Assembly (NCBI GenBank): GCA_017464045.1
Contig: JAFUEG010000249.1
Coordinates: 1 to 10,194 of the forward strand
Direction of reading: 5' to 3'
Length of the DNA stretch: 10,194 bases
Source: Lachnospiraceae bacterium
GTDB taxonomy: Bacteria > Bacillota_A > Clostridia > Lachnospirales > Lachnospiraceae
A program made the translations under genes and the position numbers. Of the stretch, positions 1-6,030 are shown one piece after another (the stretch's first letter is position 1; each line of letters starts with the position of its first letter). Under the pieces are notes generated by a model. The model was given only the letters and a program-made list of their open reading frames with translations. It was not told the DNA's origin and made no database searches.

Positions 1-243
1 GCAAAGGATCTTGGCTTTTCTTTTACGGCAGAAGAGTACATAAAATATTTGGAGAATAGTTCGAAAAATTATGAATTATCAGATGATGACCTCTTTCAGG
101 TTGCCGGTGGAACAGGCGATGTAAATGTAGAAAATAATAATGTAGATGGAGATGTTAATATTATTGACAATCATACGGAGACAAATTATTACTTTGTATT
201 TCCGGGAGCAAGTCAGGAGGCACTTGCCGAACTATATAAGTGA
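1..243 (+). CDS. Nif11-type double-glycine leader peptide precursor (5' partial)
   Basis: The frame is open from base 1 to TGA at 241-243, giving 80 visible residues with the true start upstream. The TTG at 49 is an internal Leu codon, not a start. Visible residues 1-37 read as the C-terminal part of a Nif11-like leader (AKDLGFSFTAEEYIKYL, then ELSDDDLFQVAGG), the kind removed by a C39 peptidase/ABC exporter after Gly-Gly. The 43-residue core starts TGDVNVENNNVDGDVNIID. It aligns with the cores of the third to sixth precursors downstream (GDVN, a gap, then xIIxD and Thr-rich), although those have a different, short leader. The core has no Cys, so lanthionine or sactionine chemistry is not supported; it ends in Tyr/Phe-rich and AELYK sequence. 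The leader class is a family-based recognition. The fate of the core is unknown. Confidence 0.8.
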   Translation, partial: AKDLGFSFTAEEYIKYLENSSKNYELSDDDLFQVAGGTGDVNVENNNVDGDVNIIDNHTETNYYFVFPGASQEALAELYK

Positions 244-288
244 TATTAAAAAAATATAAAATATATAAAGAATAAGGAGAAAAAAGTT

Positions 289-498
289 ATGGAAGAAAAG
301 AAATTAAATGATGATGAGCTTGATATGGTAGCAGGTGGTCTTTCATTAGGTCATATTGGTGGCAATGAGCGTAGACCGGATGATCCTAGTCTTTCATCAA
401 AAACTCCTCTGACTGTTGATGGAACTGCTGCCCAAGAGTCTGGCTTACAAGAACAGATAGTTGGCGGAAAAAATGGTCCCCGAAATCCGTTTGCTTAA
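289..498 (+). CDS. Short double-glycine leader peptide precursor, divergent core
   Basis: A 69-residue product starting at ATG 289, with AAGGAG at 274-279 nine bases upstream. Residues 1-17 (MEEKKLNDDELDMVAGG) are a short bacteriocin-type double-glycine leader, almost identical to that of the next gene. The 52-residue core differs from all its neighbours: it is rich in Gly, Pro, Ser and Arg, contains LGHIGGNERRPDDP, and ends GGKNGPRNPFA. It has no Cys, Trp or Tyr. An internal IVGG resembles the leader end but is not preceded by the acidic helix pattern. It lies 45 bases after the preceding precursor and is presumably co-transcribed. Cleavage after Gly17 by a C39-type peptidase is inferred from family knowledge. 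It could be a partner peptide to the repeated-core peptides. The function is not recognised. Confidence 0.8.
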   Translation: MEEKKLNDDELDMVAGGLSLGHIGGNERRPDDPSLSSKTPLTVDGTAAQESGLQEQIVGGKNGPRNPFA

Positions 499-554
499 AA
501 ATGCAAAAAAGATATTTGTAGAATGAAAACACATTAGAGGGAGGTGGAAAGTAT

Positions 555-746
555 ATGGATGAAAAAAAACTAAACGATGATGAACTTGATATGGTTGCAG
601 GTGGTATGGGCAATGTTAATAATCAAGGTAATAATGTGGGCAACAATCAAAATATAGTTGATAATTCCACGAACAACAATATTACGATAGTTGATGGAGA
701 TATTATTGGCGGAAATAAGACAACTACTGATGGTGACCAATGCTAA
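555..746 (+). CDS. Short double-glycine leader peptide precursor, Asn-rich core
   Basis: A 63-residue product from ATG 555, with GGAGGTGG at 540-547. The leader MDEKKLNDDELDMVAGG (residues 1-17) differs from the previous one only at residue 2. The 46-residue core starts MGNVNNQGNNVGNNQNIVD and is extremely Asn-rich, followed by a Thr/Asn stretch and VDGDIIGGNKTTTDGDQC. It matches the longer downstream cores along its length but stops where they continue with a Lys/Asp/Thr tail, so it looks like a short family member. It holds the only Cys in any core of the cluster, at the C-terminal residue; a disulfide dimer or a thiol attachment point is possible but speculative. Its stop lies 22 bases before the next start. 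The start and the leader are secure; the function is unknown. Confidence 0.8.
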   Translation: MDEKKLNDDELDMVAGGMGNVNNQGNNVGNNQNIVDNSTNNNITIVDGDIIGGNKTTTDGDQC

Positions 747-768
747 AAAATATTTAAGGAGAAAAAAC

Positions 769-1014
769 ATGGCAGATTTAAAGAAATTAAATGATGAAGA
801 ATTAGATGCAGTAGCAGGTGGCATGGGAGATGTTAATAATTCAGGCAGTACCGCAGGAGGCAATCAGATCATTTATGATGAGTCAACAACCACAATTAAA
901 CAGGAGGCCGGCGGTGATATAATCGGAGGCAGTAAGAATACAGCCGGTGGTGATCAGGTTAAAGGTAATAAGACGGATGTAAAGACTGATATTAAGACAG
1001 ATATCAAAGCCTAA
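769..1014 (+). CDS. Short double-glycine leader peptide precursor, repeat core (copy A)
   Basis: An 81-residue product. The frame is open back to 691, but ATG 769 is chosen because AAGGAG at 756-761 sits seven bases upstream and the protein then begins with the canonical leader MADLKKLNDEELDAVAGG. Starting at 691 would overlap the preceding gene and add an unrelated extension. The 63-residue core has three imperfect GG[ND] units of about 12-18 residues (GGNQIIYDESTTTIKQEA, GGDIIGGSKNTA, GGDQVKGNKTD), then a strictly alternating tail, DVKTDIKTDIKA. No Cys or aromatic residue is present except one Tyr. The pattern of turns at GG/GN with alternating Ile/Val suggests beta strands, perhaps a solenoid or a self-assembling peptide; this is inference. 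It lacks the hydrophobic SIF/SLF end seen in the next two copies. Confidence 0.82.
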   Translation: MADLKKLNDEELDAVAGGMGDVNNSGSTAGGNQIIYDESTTTIKQEAGGDIIGGSKNTAGGDQVKGNKTDVKTDIKTDIKA

Positions 1015-1050
1015 AGATATTAGCTGATATTATAATACCAAAATCGGATA

Positions 1051-1079
1051 TTGGTTTATATATAAAATCAAAGCATAAT
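1051..1079 (+). promoter_or_regulatory. Possible promoter in front of the last two precursor genes
   Basis: TTGGTT at 1051-1056 and CATAAT at 1074-1079 are separated by 17 bases in a 122-base gap before the gene at 1137. An A/T-rich dyad, ATAACTA (1078-1084) and TAGTTAT (1099-1105), lies just downstream. The -35 match is only TTG, so this is a weak call; the genes may simply be read from an upstream promoter. Confidence 0.25.
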
Positions 1080-1136
1080 AACTACGGTGATGAGAAGTTA
1101 GTTATAATAATTATTGTATAAACAGGAGGAAAAATT

Positions 1137-1394
1137 ATGGCAGAGGTAAAATTAAATGATGCAGAATTAGATGCAGTAGCAGGTGGTATGAATGACGTGA
1201 ATAATTCAGGCAGTACTGCGGGCGGGAATCAGACTATTTATGATGAGTCAACAACCACAATTAAGCAGAAGGCCGGCGGTGATATTGTTGAAGGTGACAA
1301 GAATACAGCCGGAGGTGATCAGGTTGGCGGCAATAAGAAAGATGTTAAGACAGATATTAAGACAGAAGTTAATGTTAAGAAAAGCATATTCTAA
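1137..1394 (+). CDS. Short double-glycine leader peptide precursor, repeat core (copy B)
   Basis: An 85-residue product from ATG 1137, with AGGAGGA at 1124-1130 spaced six bases. The leader is MAEVKLNDAELDAVAGG (residues 1-17). The 68-residue core repeats the pattern of copy A: NDVNNSGSTAGGNQTIYD, ESTTTIKQ, then two short units (AGGDIVEGDKNT and AGGDQVGGNKKD). It ends DIKTEVNVKKSIF, an alternating strand-like tail with a hydrophobic end and several Lys. No Cys is present. It is nearly identical at DNA level to the following gene over the first two thirds. Cleavage after Gly17 and export are expected from the leader type. Whether the product is an antimicrobial, a signal or a structural peptide cannot be told from sequence. 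Confidence 0.83.
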   Translation: MAEVKLNDAELDAVAGGMNDVNNSGSTAGGNQTIYDESTTTIKQKAGGDIVEGDKNTAGGDQVGGNKKDVKTDIKTEVNVKKSIF

Positions 1395-1471
1395 TTACAC
1401 CTTAAAAGTATAAGTAGTTGCAGTAATAATTAATTGATAAAAAAATCTATAATAATTAGGAGGATAAACTT

Positions 1472-1729
1472 ATGGCAGATGTAAAATTAAATGATGCAGA
1501 ATTAGATGCAGTAGCAGGTGGTATGAATGACGTGAATAATTCAGGCAGTTCTGCAGGGGGAAATCAGACTATTTATGATGAGTCAACAACCACAATTAAG
1601 CAGAAGGCCGACGGTGATATTGTTGAAGGTGACAAGAATACATCCGGTGGTGATCAGGTTAAGGGTAATAAGACTGATGTTAAAACAGAAATTGATACAA
1701 CTGTTAATGTAAAGGCCAGTCTCTTTTAG
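1472..1729 (+). CDS. Short double-glycine leader peptide precursor, repeat core (copy C)
   Basis: An 85-residue product from ATG 1472, with AGGAGGA at 1458-1464 spaced seven bases. The leader MADVKLNDAELDAVAGG differs from copy B at one residue. The core is the same length as copy B. It carries ADGDIVEGDKNT instead of AGG..., SGGDQVKGNKTD, and a diverged tail, EIDTTVNVKASLF. Changes between B and C cluster in the last third of the gene, so the leader and the first core unit are conserved while the tail varies. It is the last member of the array: a strong hairpin follows at 1779-1806. No immunity, modification or transport gene follows. The product is expected to be an exported small peptide of unknown role. 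Confidence 0.83.
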   Translation: MADVKLNDAELDAVAGGMNDVNNSGSSAGGNQTIYDESTTTIKQKADGDIVEGDKNTSGGDQVKGNKTDVKTEIDTTVNVKASLF

Positions 1730-1778
1730 TAAACTTATTAATCATAAAGTGGTTTTTATGCTTGATTTACATATTATT

Positions 1779-1806
1779 AGGGGAACACGAAAAATCGTGT
1801 TTCCCT
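1779..1806 (+). terminator. Hairpin terminator ending the precursor array
   Basis: AGGGGAACACGA (1779-1790) pairs with TCGTGTTTCCCT (1795-1806) over 12 base pairs, with one G-U, around an AAAA loop. It is followed by GTTTCT, a short and imperfect T-rich tail. It lies 50 bases after the last precursor stop and before the surface protein gene. The stem is strong; the weak T-tract lowers confidence in intrinsic termination. Confidence 0.65.
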
Positions 1807-1861
1807 GTTTCTGAGAAAATACATTTACTTGGATAAATATTATTAGGAAGTATATTTGATT

Positions 1862-3697
1862 ATGAGTTTGAAAAAAAAGATTTCTGTTTTTTGTTTGGTT
1901 TTCATACTGACAATGACAGGAATATTACATATAGAGGATAATTCAAGTTTTATAATATATGCAGCATCAGAGAGTGAAGAATCAGGTGAAGATTCTAATA
2001 TCAATAGTATAGTTTTGCATGCGGATGACATATATGATTCGTCTGCTTCGTGGGTTATGGGTGGAGCAAGGCTTTATTACGGAGCGTACGATGGTAGCAA
2101 TATATTGTTTAGAATACTTCCGGATAGTCCTGCTACACAGTATACGGATGGTGATTGTATGCTCTTGGATGCGGATACGATCTGGAAGATTAAGACAGAA
2201 AGTGGAAATTATGTATATTTTCCATTAAACGGTGTTGTATCTGCACGATAATCACAGACAAGCGGTAAAGCAAATGAATGGAACGGTTGTGATTTGCAAA
2301 CATATCTGGAGAGAAGATACATTGATAGTGTAAATGGTTCAGGGTGGTTTTCTCCGATTGAAGCAGAAGCTATAGCGGATACATCATTACTATCACAGAC
2401 GGGTTATGAGGATTATGAAAATCCAAATGGCTGGTTTCATGATTATTCTTCAAATGGACATATTTTTATAATTAGTGCAAGTGAGGTTTTTAATCTTTAT
2501 GCAGACCGTAATTCCCGTAAGAAGGATGTAAGAAACGGAGATGGAAACGGCTTATGGTGGGTGCGTTCTGCAAATGAGAGCAAACAGGCATTTGCGGGCT
2601 TTGTTGTGTCAAATGCAAGTGTTTTAAATGCTTATGTAGATTATATTAATTACTTAATATGGTTAGCGGGTGGCATTAATCTTAATATGCACATAGAAGA
2701 TGGTGCTGTATGTAATGCAAATGTAAATGCCGGTATTATCGGCTTTTGTCCTGCTATTAATCTAAAGCTTTCTTCGGTTCTTTTCTTTTCGGAAGCAACA
2801 GATGGAGCGTTTTCAAAGGATGTCTCTATAGAAAACGGAAAGATGACAGAGGCAGTAGGTAATACGTGGAAGGCTACAGTTGTCGACTCTGCAAAATCAG
2901 TGAATGTTCAGGAAAATGAAAGGGCAATTATTTCAAAAAGTGGGTATGTTACTATTCCATATGCATATACTGATTCAAATGCCGATTATCCTGTAAATCA
3001 GGTGACAGTTATAATCACTAATAAGGATTATCAAGATGAGGATGCGGAGATTCTATTTTATGGTTCTTTGGTGGACAGCGTTGATGACCAGACAGAATAT
3101 GAAGGCGTTTTTAAGGGCGTTGGCGAATTTAAGCTTCCTTCTGATTTGCCGGAAGGGTATAAGATTTATCTTATAGCAGAACATATTTCGGGAACAACGG
3201 AAACTGATTATTCAAGTCCTATGCAAATTATTAATCCTGTTCCACAATGCGACCTCTTATATGGTGCAAATGGCGGATTTGGTTTTATGGAAGGAGAAAC
3301 AGTTTGTGTCGGTGATTCTGTTACACTTCCTGAATGTAGATTCGAAGCTCCTGAAGGAAAAGAGTTTGATAAATGGAGCGAGGGAGAAGTTGGAGATACC
3401 ATAATTATTTATGAGGATACTTTAATTTTAGCAGAGTGGGTGAACATACCTGAACCGACAACGGAAGAACCGACAACGGAAGAACCGACAACGGAAGAAC
3501 CGACAACAGAAGAACCGACAACGGAAGCACCAACAACGGAAGCACCAACAACAGAAACAGAGGTAGAAACAGAGCAGGACAATAGGAAAGCACCGACTAC
3601 AGGAGATAAAAAATATAATAATATAGTGCTTGCGTTACTCGTTATGTTCCTGACATTTTTGGATGGAATTTTGATCGTTAAAATAAATAAAAAGTAA
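1862..3697 (+). pseudogene. DUF6273-type cell-surface protein with PTTE stalk, broken by an in-frame stop
   Basis: Bases 1862-3697 form one frame of 612 codons interrupted only by TAA at 2249-2251 (codon 130). The stretch after the stop, up to 2294, continues in frame with family-like sequence (ANEWNGCDLQTYLERRYIDS), and the TTG at 2294 has no ribosome binding site, so the second part is not an independent gene. In order: a signal peptide (residues 1 to about 36, ending IYAA); the DUF6273-like domain (ARLYYGAYDGSNILFRIL, then after the stop EWNGCDLQTYLE, GLWWVRSANES, GFCPAINLKLSS); an Ig-like or unassigned region; a short InlB/Flg_new-like repeat (GKEFDKWSEGEVGD); seven PTTE units; then APTTGD, a hydrophobic segment and KINKK. 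The tail suggests sortase or membrane anchoring. The start is ambiguous: AGGAAG at 1845-1850 fits a TTG at 1856 (5 bases) better than ATG 1862 (11 bases). A sequencing error at the stop cannot be excluded. Confidence 0.7.
3455..3559 (+). repeat. Seven 15-base tandem repeats encoding PTTE[E/A/T]
   Basis: The unit CCGACAACGGAAGAA is repeated in frame seven times, encoding PTTEE four times, PTTEA twice and PTTET once. Units 1-3 are identical, unit 4 has one silent change, and units 6-7 switch to CCA for Pro, so the 5' units look the most recently expanded. This is a Pro/Thr/Glu spacer of the kind that lifts a surface domain away from the wall. It is a slippage-prone tract whose copy number may vary between strains. 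Confidence 0.92.
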
Positions 3698-3735
3698 AAA
3701 TATTATAGGGTATTATCATGTAACGCTTCATCAGA

Positions 3736-3783
3736 ATCAATTGTTGTTTAAGGGGAATTGTATGAAAATTGATGATATCAATT
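3736..3783 (+). promoter_or_regulatory. Leader element with a dyad and a 9-base direct repeat
   Basis: ATCAATTGT occurs at 3736-3744 and again at 3777-3785. Between them, AATTGAT (3767-3773) can pair with either ATCAATT: the near copy (3777-3783, 3-base loop) or the far copy (3736-3742), which would enclose the AAGGGG and ATG of the short ORF at 3762. An outer 8-base inverted repeat also exists: TTATCATG (3713-3720) and CATGATAA (3786-3793). The stems are short and A/U-rich, so a switch or an operator is only a suggestion. Confidence 0.3.
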
Positions 3784-3812
3784 GTCATGATAAGATTACA
3801 AGATTGGAGTGA
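3762..3812 (+). CDS. Possible 16-residue leader peptide upstream of the permease
   Basis: ATG 3762 is preceded by AAGGGG at 3750-3755, six bases away, and encodes MKIDDINCHDKITRLE ending at TGA 3810-3812. The stop is 7 bases before the permease start at 3820, and the permease ribosome binding site (GGAG, 3806-3809) lies inside the last codons of this ORF. That arrangement favours translational coupling: ribosomes finishing here would open or occupy the next site. The ORF overlaps the AATTGAT/ATCAATT dyad. It has no recognisable homology, and an ORF this short can occur by chance; the ribosome binding site and the exact spacing are the main support. Confidence 0.38.
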   Translation: MKIDDINCHDKITRLE

Positions 3813-3819
3813 AATATAT

Positions 3820-5571
3820 ATGACTAGAAGAGAGTGTAATATCATATTGTTTTCTATAACTTTATGTTGGGCATCATCATATATTTTTATCAAAGATCTT
3901 CCAGAGAATTTTTCTTCCTTTGCTTATCTGACAATGACTGCCGGAATTGCCGGGCTTATTTTGTTATTGGTCTTTCATCGCGCCATAAAGGGAATAGATA
4001 AAAAGACTTTATTTAGAGCACTTATTCTTGCTGCATTGATTGCGGGTAATATGCTTTTAGAAAAAGCAGGACTTAACTATATCCCATCATCGACAGCAAG
4101 CTTTTTGGCATCGCTGAATATAGTTATTGTACCTTTAATCATGCTTATACTTAAAAAGTTCCCGACACGGAATAATGTTGCTGGAATTTTTGTGATTATG
4201 GCAGGACTGCTTGTATCAAATGGAATCAGTATATCAGAGGGGAGTATCACAGGCTTGCTTTGTATGTTAGGAGCCTGCTTTCTTATGTCATTATATACAG
4301 TTATGGCGGCTGATTTTACCAAGAAATCAAATCCGCTGGTATTAAGTGTGTTGCAGATTTGTTTTTCAGCAGTGTTCGGATTTGTTCTATGGTGCGTAGA
4401 AGATCCGGCAACATTTATTCATATTGAGTGGTCAAAAAGGATGTTGTCGTCTATTTTTATTTTAGCTTTTTTCTCAAAAGCTTATGCTTATATCATGTTG
4501 ATGTATGCAGAAAAGTATGCAGATGCGATTAGTGTAACAATAATTGCTTCCACAGAGCCTGTTGTGACACTTACACTTGCACTTATTATTCCGAATGCAC
4601 AGGGGGCAACGGAATCTTTCTCCTTGAGAACTTTGATTGGTGCTTTAGTGATTGCTTTGGGAGCTGTAGTTGCAGGCTCTGATTTTCTGTCTCCAAAGAA
4701 TAATGAAAAAACAGACGAAACAACGGAAATTATTGAAGAACGGAAAAAAGTTCAGGGAGTAGAAAATAAAGAGAGAAAAGAAAGAACAGGGGAACTATCA
4801 GGTTATACTGAGAAGGACAGAGGCAGAATAGGAATCAGATTAAAGCAGATTCTTTTGACTATGGTTCCATTTGCGATTCTTGGGGCAGCATTCAAAGTAA
4901 TGGTCTTGATTGAGGGATTAACAGAGGTTCGTCCTGCTAATGCAATCCCGATGGTTTCAGGCTATCTGTTCGGACCGTTTGGTGCACTTGGCTGTGCGTT
5001 GGGAAATCTGATTGCTGACTGCTTTGGAACATTGAATATGACATCGTTGTTAGGTGTTGTCGGTAATTTTATGGCAGCATATATTCCATATAGGATATGG
5101 CATGCAGTTTCTAAAGATAAACCGAATGTGCATACATGCAAAAATATATTGATCTATATATGGTCAGCTTATGTGGGAGCACTTGTGTGCGCGTGGATAT
5201 TAGGCTTTGGTTTGGAATTGTTTTTCTCGTTATGGATAGATACGATATATAAATATGTTTTTCTAAATAATTTTGGATTTTCGGTTGCACTCGGACTTCC
5301 TGTGTTTATTCTTGCCACATCAGACAGCATACATCTTGAGATACATGAGCCGAAAATAACAAAAAATCCGTTAAGTCTTAAGGCGGGACGATGGTTATTA
5401 CCGGTACTTGTTATCTTGACGATTATGTTGACCGGAAATCTTATTGGTGTTTATATGGGATATCATTTATCAACAAATCCCATTATGGGTATAATGTCAA
5501 TCATTACCGTTGTATGCCTGATTTGCATGTTTATATTACCTGTGAAGAAAGAAGGAATGATTAATGAATAA
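3820..5571 (+). CDS. EamA/DMT-family permease fused to a C-terminal membrane sensor-like domain
   Basis: 583 residues from ATG 3820 (GGAG at 3806-3809). The frame is open to 3769, but that extension overlaps the short upstream ORF and lacks a better site. Residues 1 to about 285 are a ten-helix drug/metabolite transporter with two EamA halves: the start ITLCWASSYIFIK, the end of half one with NIVIVPLIMLIL, and STEPVVTLTLALII in half two. The substrate cannot be predicted. A charged Lys/Glu-rich linker (about 290-340) follows. Residues about 342-580 form a second multi-helix domain with TEVRPANAIP (368 onward) and FGALGCALGNLIAD. This domain is paralogous to the N-terminus of the phosphatase two genes downstream, and its pattern is reminiscent of ECF-type S components. 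The fusion is unusual for a DMT permease, normally about 300 residues. Its end overlaps the next start by 8 bases. Confidence 0.85.
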   Translation: MTRRECNIILFSITLCWASSYIFIKDLPENFSSFAYLTMTAGIAGLILLLVFHRAIKGIDKKTLFRALILAALIAGNMLLEKAGLNYIPSSTASFLASLNIVIVPLIMLILKKFPTRNNVAGIFVIMAGLLVSNGISISEGSITGLLCMLGACFLMSLYTVMAADFTKKSNPLVLSVLQICFSAVFGFVLWCVEDPATFIHIEWSKRMLSSIFILAFFSKAYAYIMLMYAEKYADAISVTIIASTEPVVTLTLALIIPNAQGATESFSLRTLIGALVIALGAVVAGSDFLSPKNNEKTDETTEIIEERKKVQGVENKERKERTGELSGYTEKDRGRIGIRLKQILLTMVPFAILGAAFKVMVLIEGLTEVRPANAIPMVSGYLFGPFGALGCALGNLIADCFGTLNMTSLLGVVGNFMAAYIPYRIWHAVSKDKPNVHTCKNILIYIWSAYVGALVCAWILGFGLELFFSLWIDTIYKYVFLNNFGFSVALGLPVFILATSDSIHLEIHEPKITKNPLSLKAGRWLLPVLVILTIMLTGNLIGVYMGYHLSTNPIMGIMSIITVVCLICMFILPVKKEGMINE

Positions 5572-6025
5572 CAGAAAAATACTGATATTTCTCGTTATAG
5601 ATCTTATTTTATCTGTTGGTATTATATTGTATCTTGTGACCGGTCAGGATGTTCGTACACAGGACACCGCCAAACAGGAAACGGTATTAGATCAGCAGAT
5701 GGAAACAGGAGATAAGTATATCCTGTATATTGGGACGAATGATAAAGATACTTATACACAGTTGATACCAACAGAAGAGGCAAGGGATAAGGTTAATGCC
5801 ATTTGCGCCCGATATGTGGATGGATACACAGCCTCTGATGCAAGGGGTGGCTGGGTAGATGAGACAGACACTCTCACACAGGAAAATACGCTGGTTTATT
5901 CATTTTATGGTGTAACGAATGAACAGTTAAAAATGATTATGGATGATGTCCTTGTGGAACTAAATCAGAATTCAATATTGGTGGAGAAACAGAGCGCGGT
6001 ATATACATATTATTCAGGAGAGTGA
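5564..6025 (+). CDS. Membrane-anchored DUF3574-like protein
   Basis: 153 residues from ATG 5564, overlapping the preceding stop by 8 bases, with GAAGGA at 5551-5556. Residues 5-25 (ILIFLVIDLILSVGIILYLV) form one N-terminal membrane anchor, so the rest should be extracytoplasmic. The soluble part starts near residue 48 with KYILYIGTNDKDTYTQLI. It continues with ARYVDGYTASDARGGW, a Thr/Glu-rich turn, NTLVYSFYGVTNEQLKMIM, and a C-terminal strand ending VYTYYSGE. The layout (an xYIGTNDKD opening, then DGYTxxDARGGW, then a VYSF strand) resembles the DUF3574 family, which is of unknown function; I hold this assignment moderately. Being between a sensor-fused permease and a sensor phosphatase, it may be an accessory ligand- or signal-binding subunit of that membrane system. 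It could instead be an unrelated alpha/beta lipoprotein-like domain; no lipobox Cys is present. Confidence 0.75.
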   Translation: MNNRKILIFLVIDLILSVGIILYLVTGQDVRTQDTAKQETVLDQQMETGDKYILYIGTNDKDTYTQLIPTEEARDKVNAICARYVDGYTASDARGGWVDETDTLTQENTLVYSFYGVTNEQLKMIMDDVLVELNQNSILVEKQSAVYTYYSGE

Positions 6026-6030
6026 AGAAT

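Larger units (their letters stand above)
1137..1729 (+). repeat. Tandem gene duplication (copies B and C with upstream sequence)
   Basis: The 258-base genes at 1137-1394 and 1472-1729 are the same length and almost identical over their first roughly 170 bases, then diverge towards the 3' end. The sequence in front of each start is also recognisably related: an AAGT-TAGTT...AATAATTA...TTG-TA pattern ending in AGGAGGA. The duplicated unit therefore includes the 5' flank. The gene at 769 is an older copy of the same unit. Confidence 0.75.

Noticed and set aside
691..768. N-terminal extension of the precursor at 769 (start at 691)
   Set aside because: It overlaps the preceding precursor in another frame, lacks a ribosome binding site, and would bury the leader; AAGGAG at 756-761 fits ATG 769.
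386..863. Minus-strand ORFs antisense to the precursor genes
   Set aside because: Low-complexity Ser/Phe/Ile-rich translations of A/T-rich coding strands with no ribosome binding sites; they are shadows.
1448..1453. TATAAT just upstream of the last precursor as a promoter
   Set aside because: It has no -35 at usable spacing and lies 5 bases from the ribosome binding site, leaving almost no leader.
289..1729. Lanthipeptide, sactipeptide or other Cys-based RiPP cores
   Set aside because: Only one Cys exists in all cores and it is C-terminal; no maturation enzyme is visible.
769..1729. RHIM or BASS-type amyloid signalling motif (GGDQVGGN resembles a QVG core)
   Set aside because: The canonical [IV]Q[IVL]G core is not met (Asp precedes Gln), and those motifs work inside the cell next to NLR-type receptors, not behind export leaders.
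2249..2296. Independent downstream gene starting at TTG 2294
   Set aside because: No ribosome binding site, the sequence between the TAA and 2294 is in frame and family-like, and a DUF6273 domain would start in its middle.
2540..2765. Diversity-generating retroelement variable region in the DUF6273 protein
   Set aside because: Asn/Tyr-rich C-type-lectin-like sequence prompted the idea, but there is no reverse transcriptase, template repeat or clear adenine-biased AAC/AAT block in the window.
3405..3593. Minus-strand ORF through the PTTE repeats
   Set aside because: A Leu/Ser/Val repeat produced by reading the 15-base repeat backwards.
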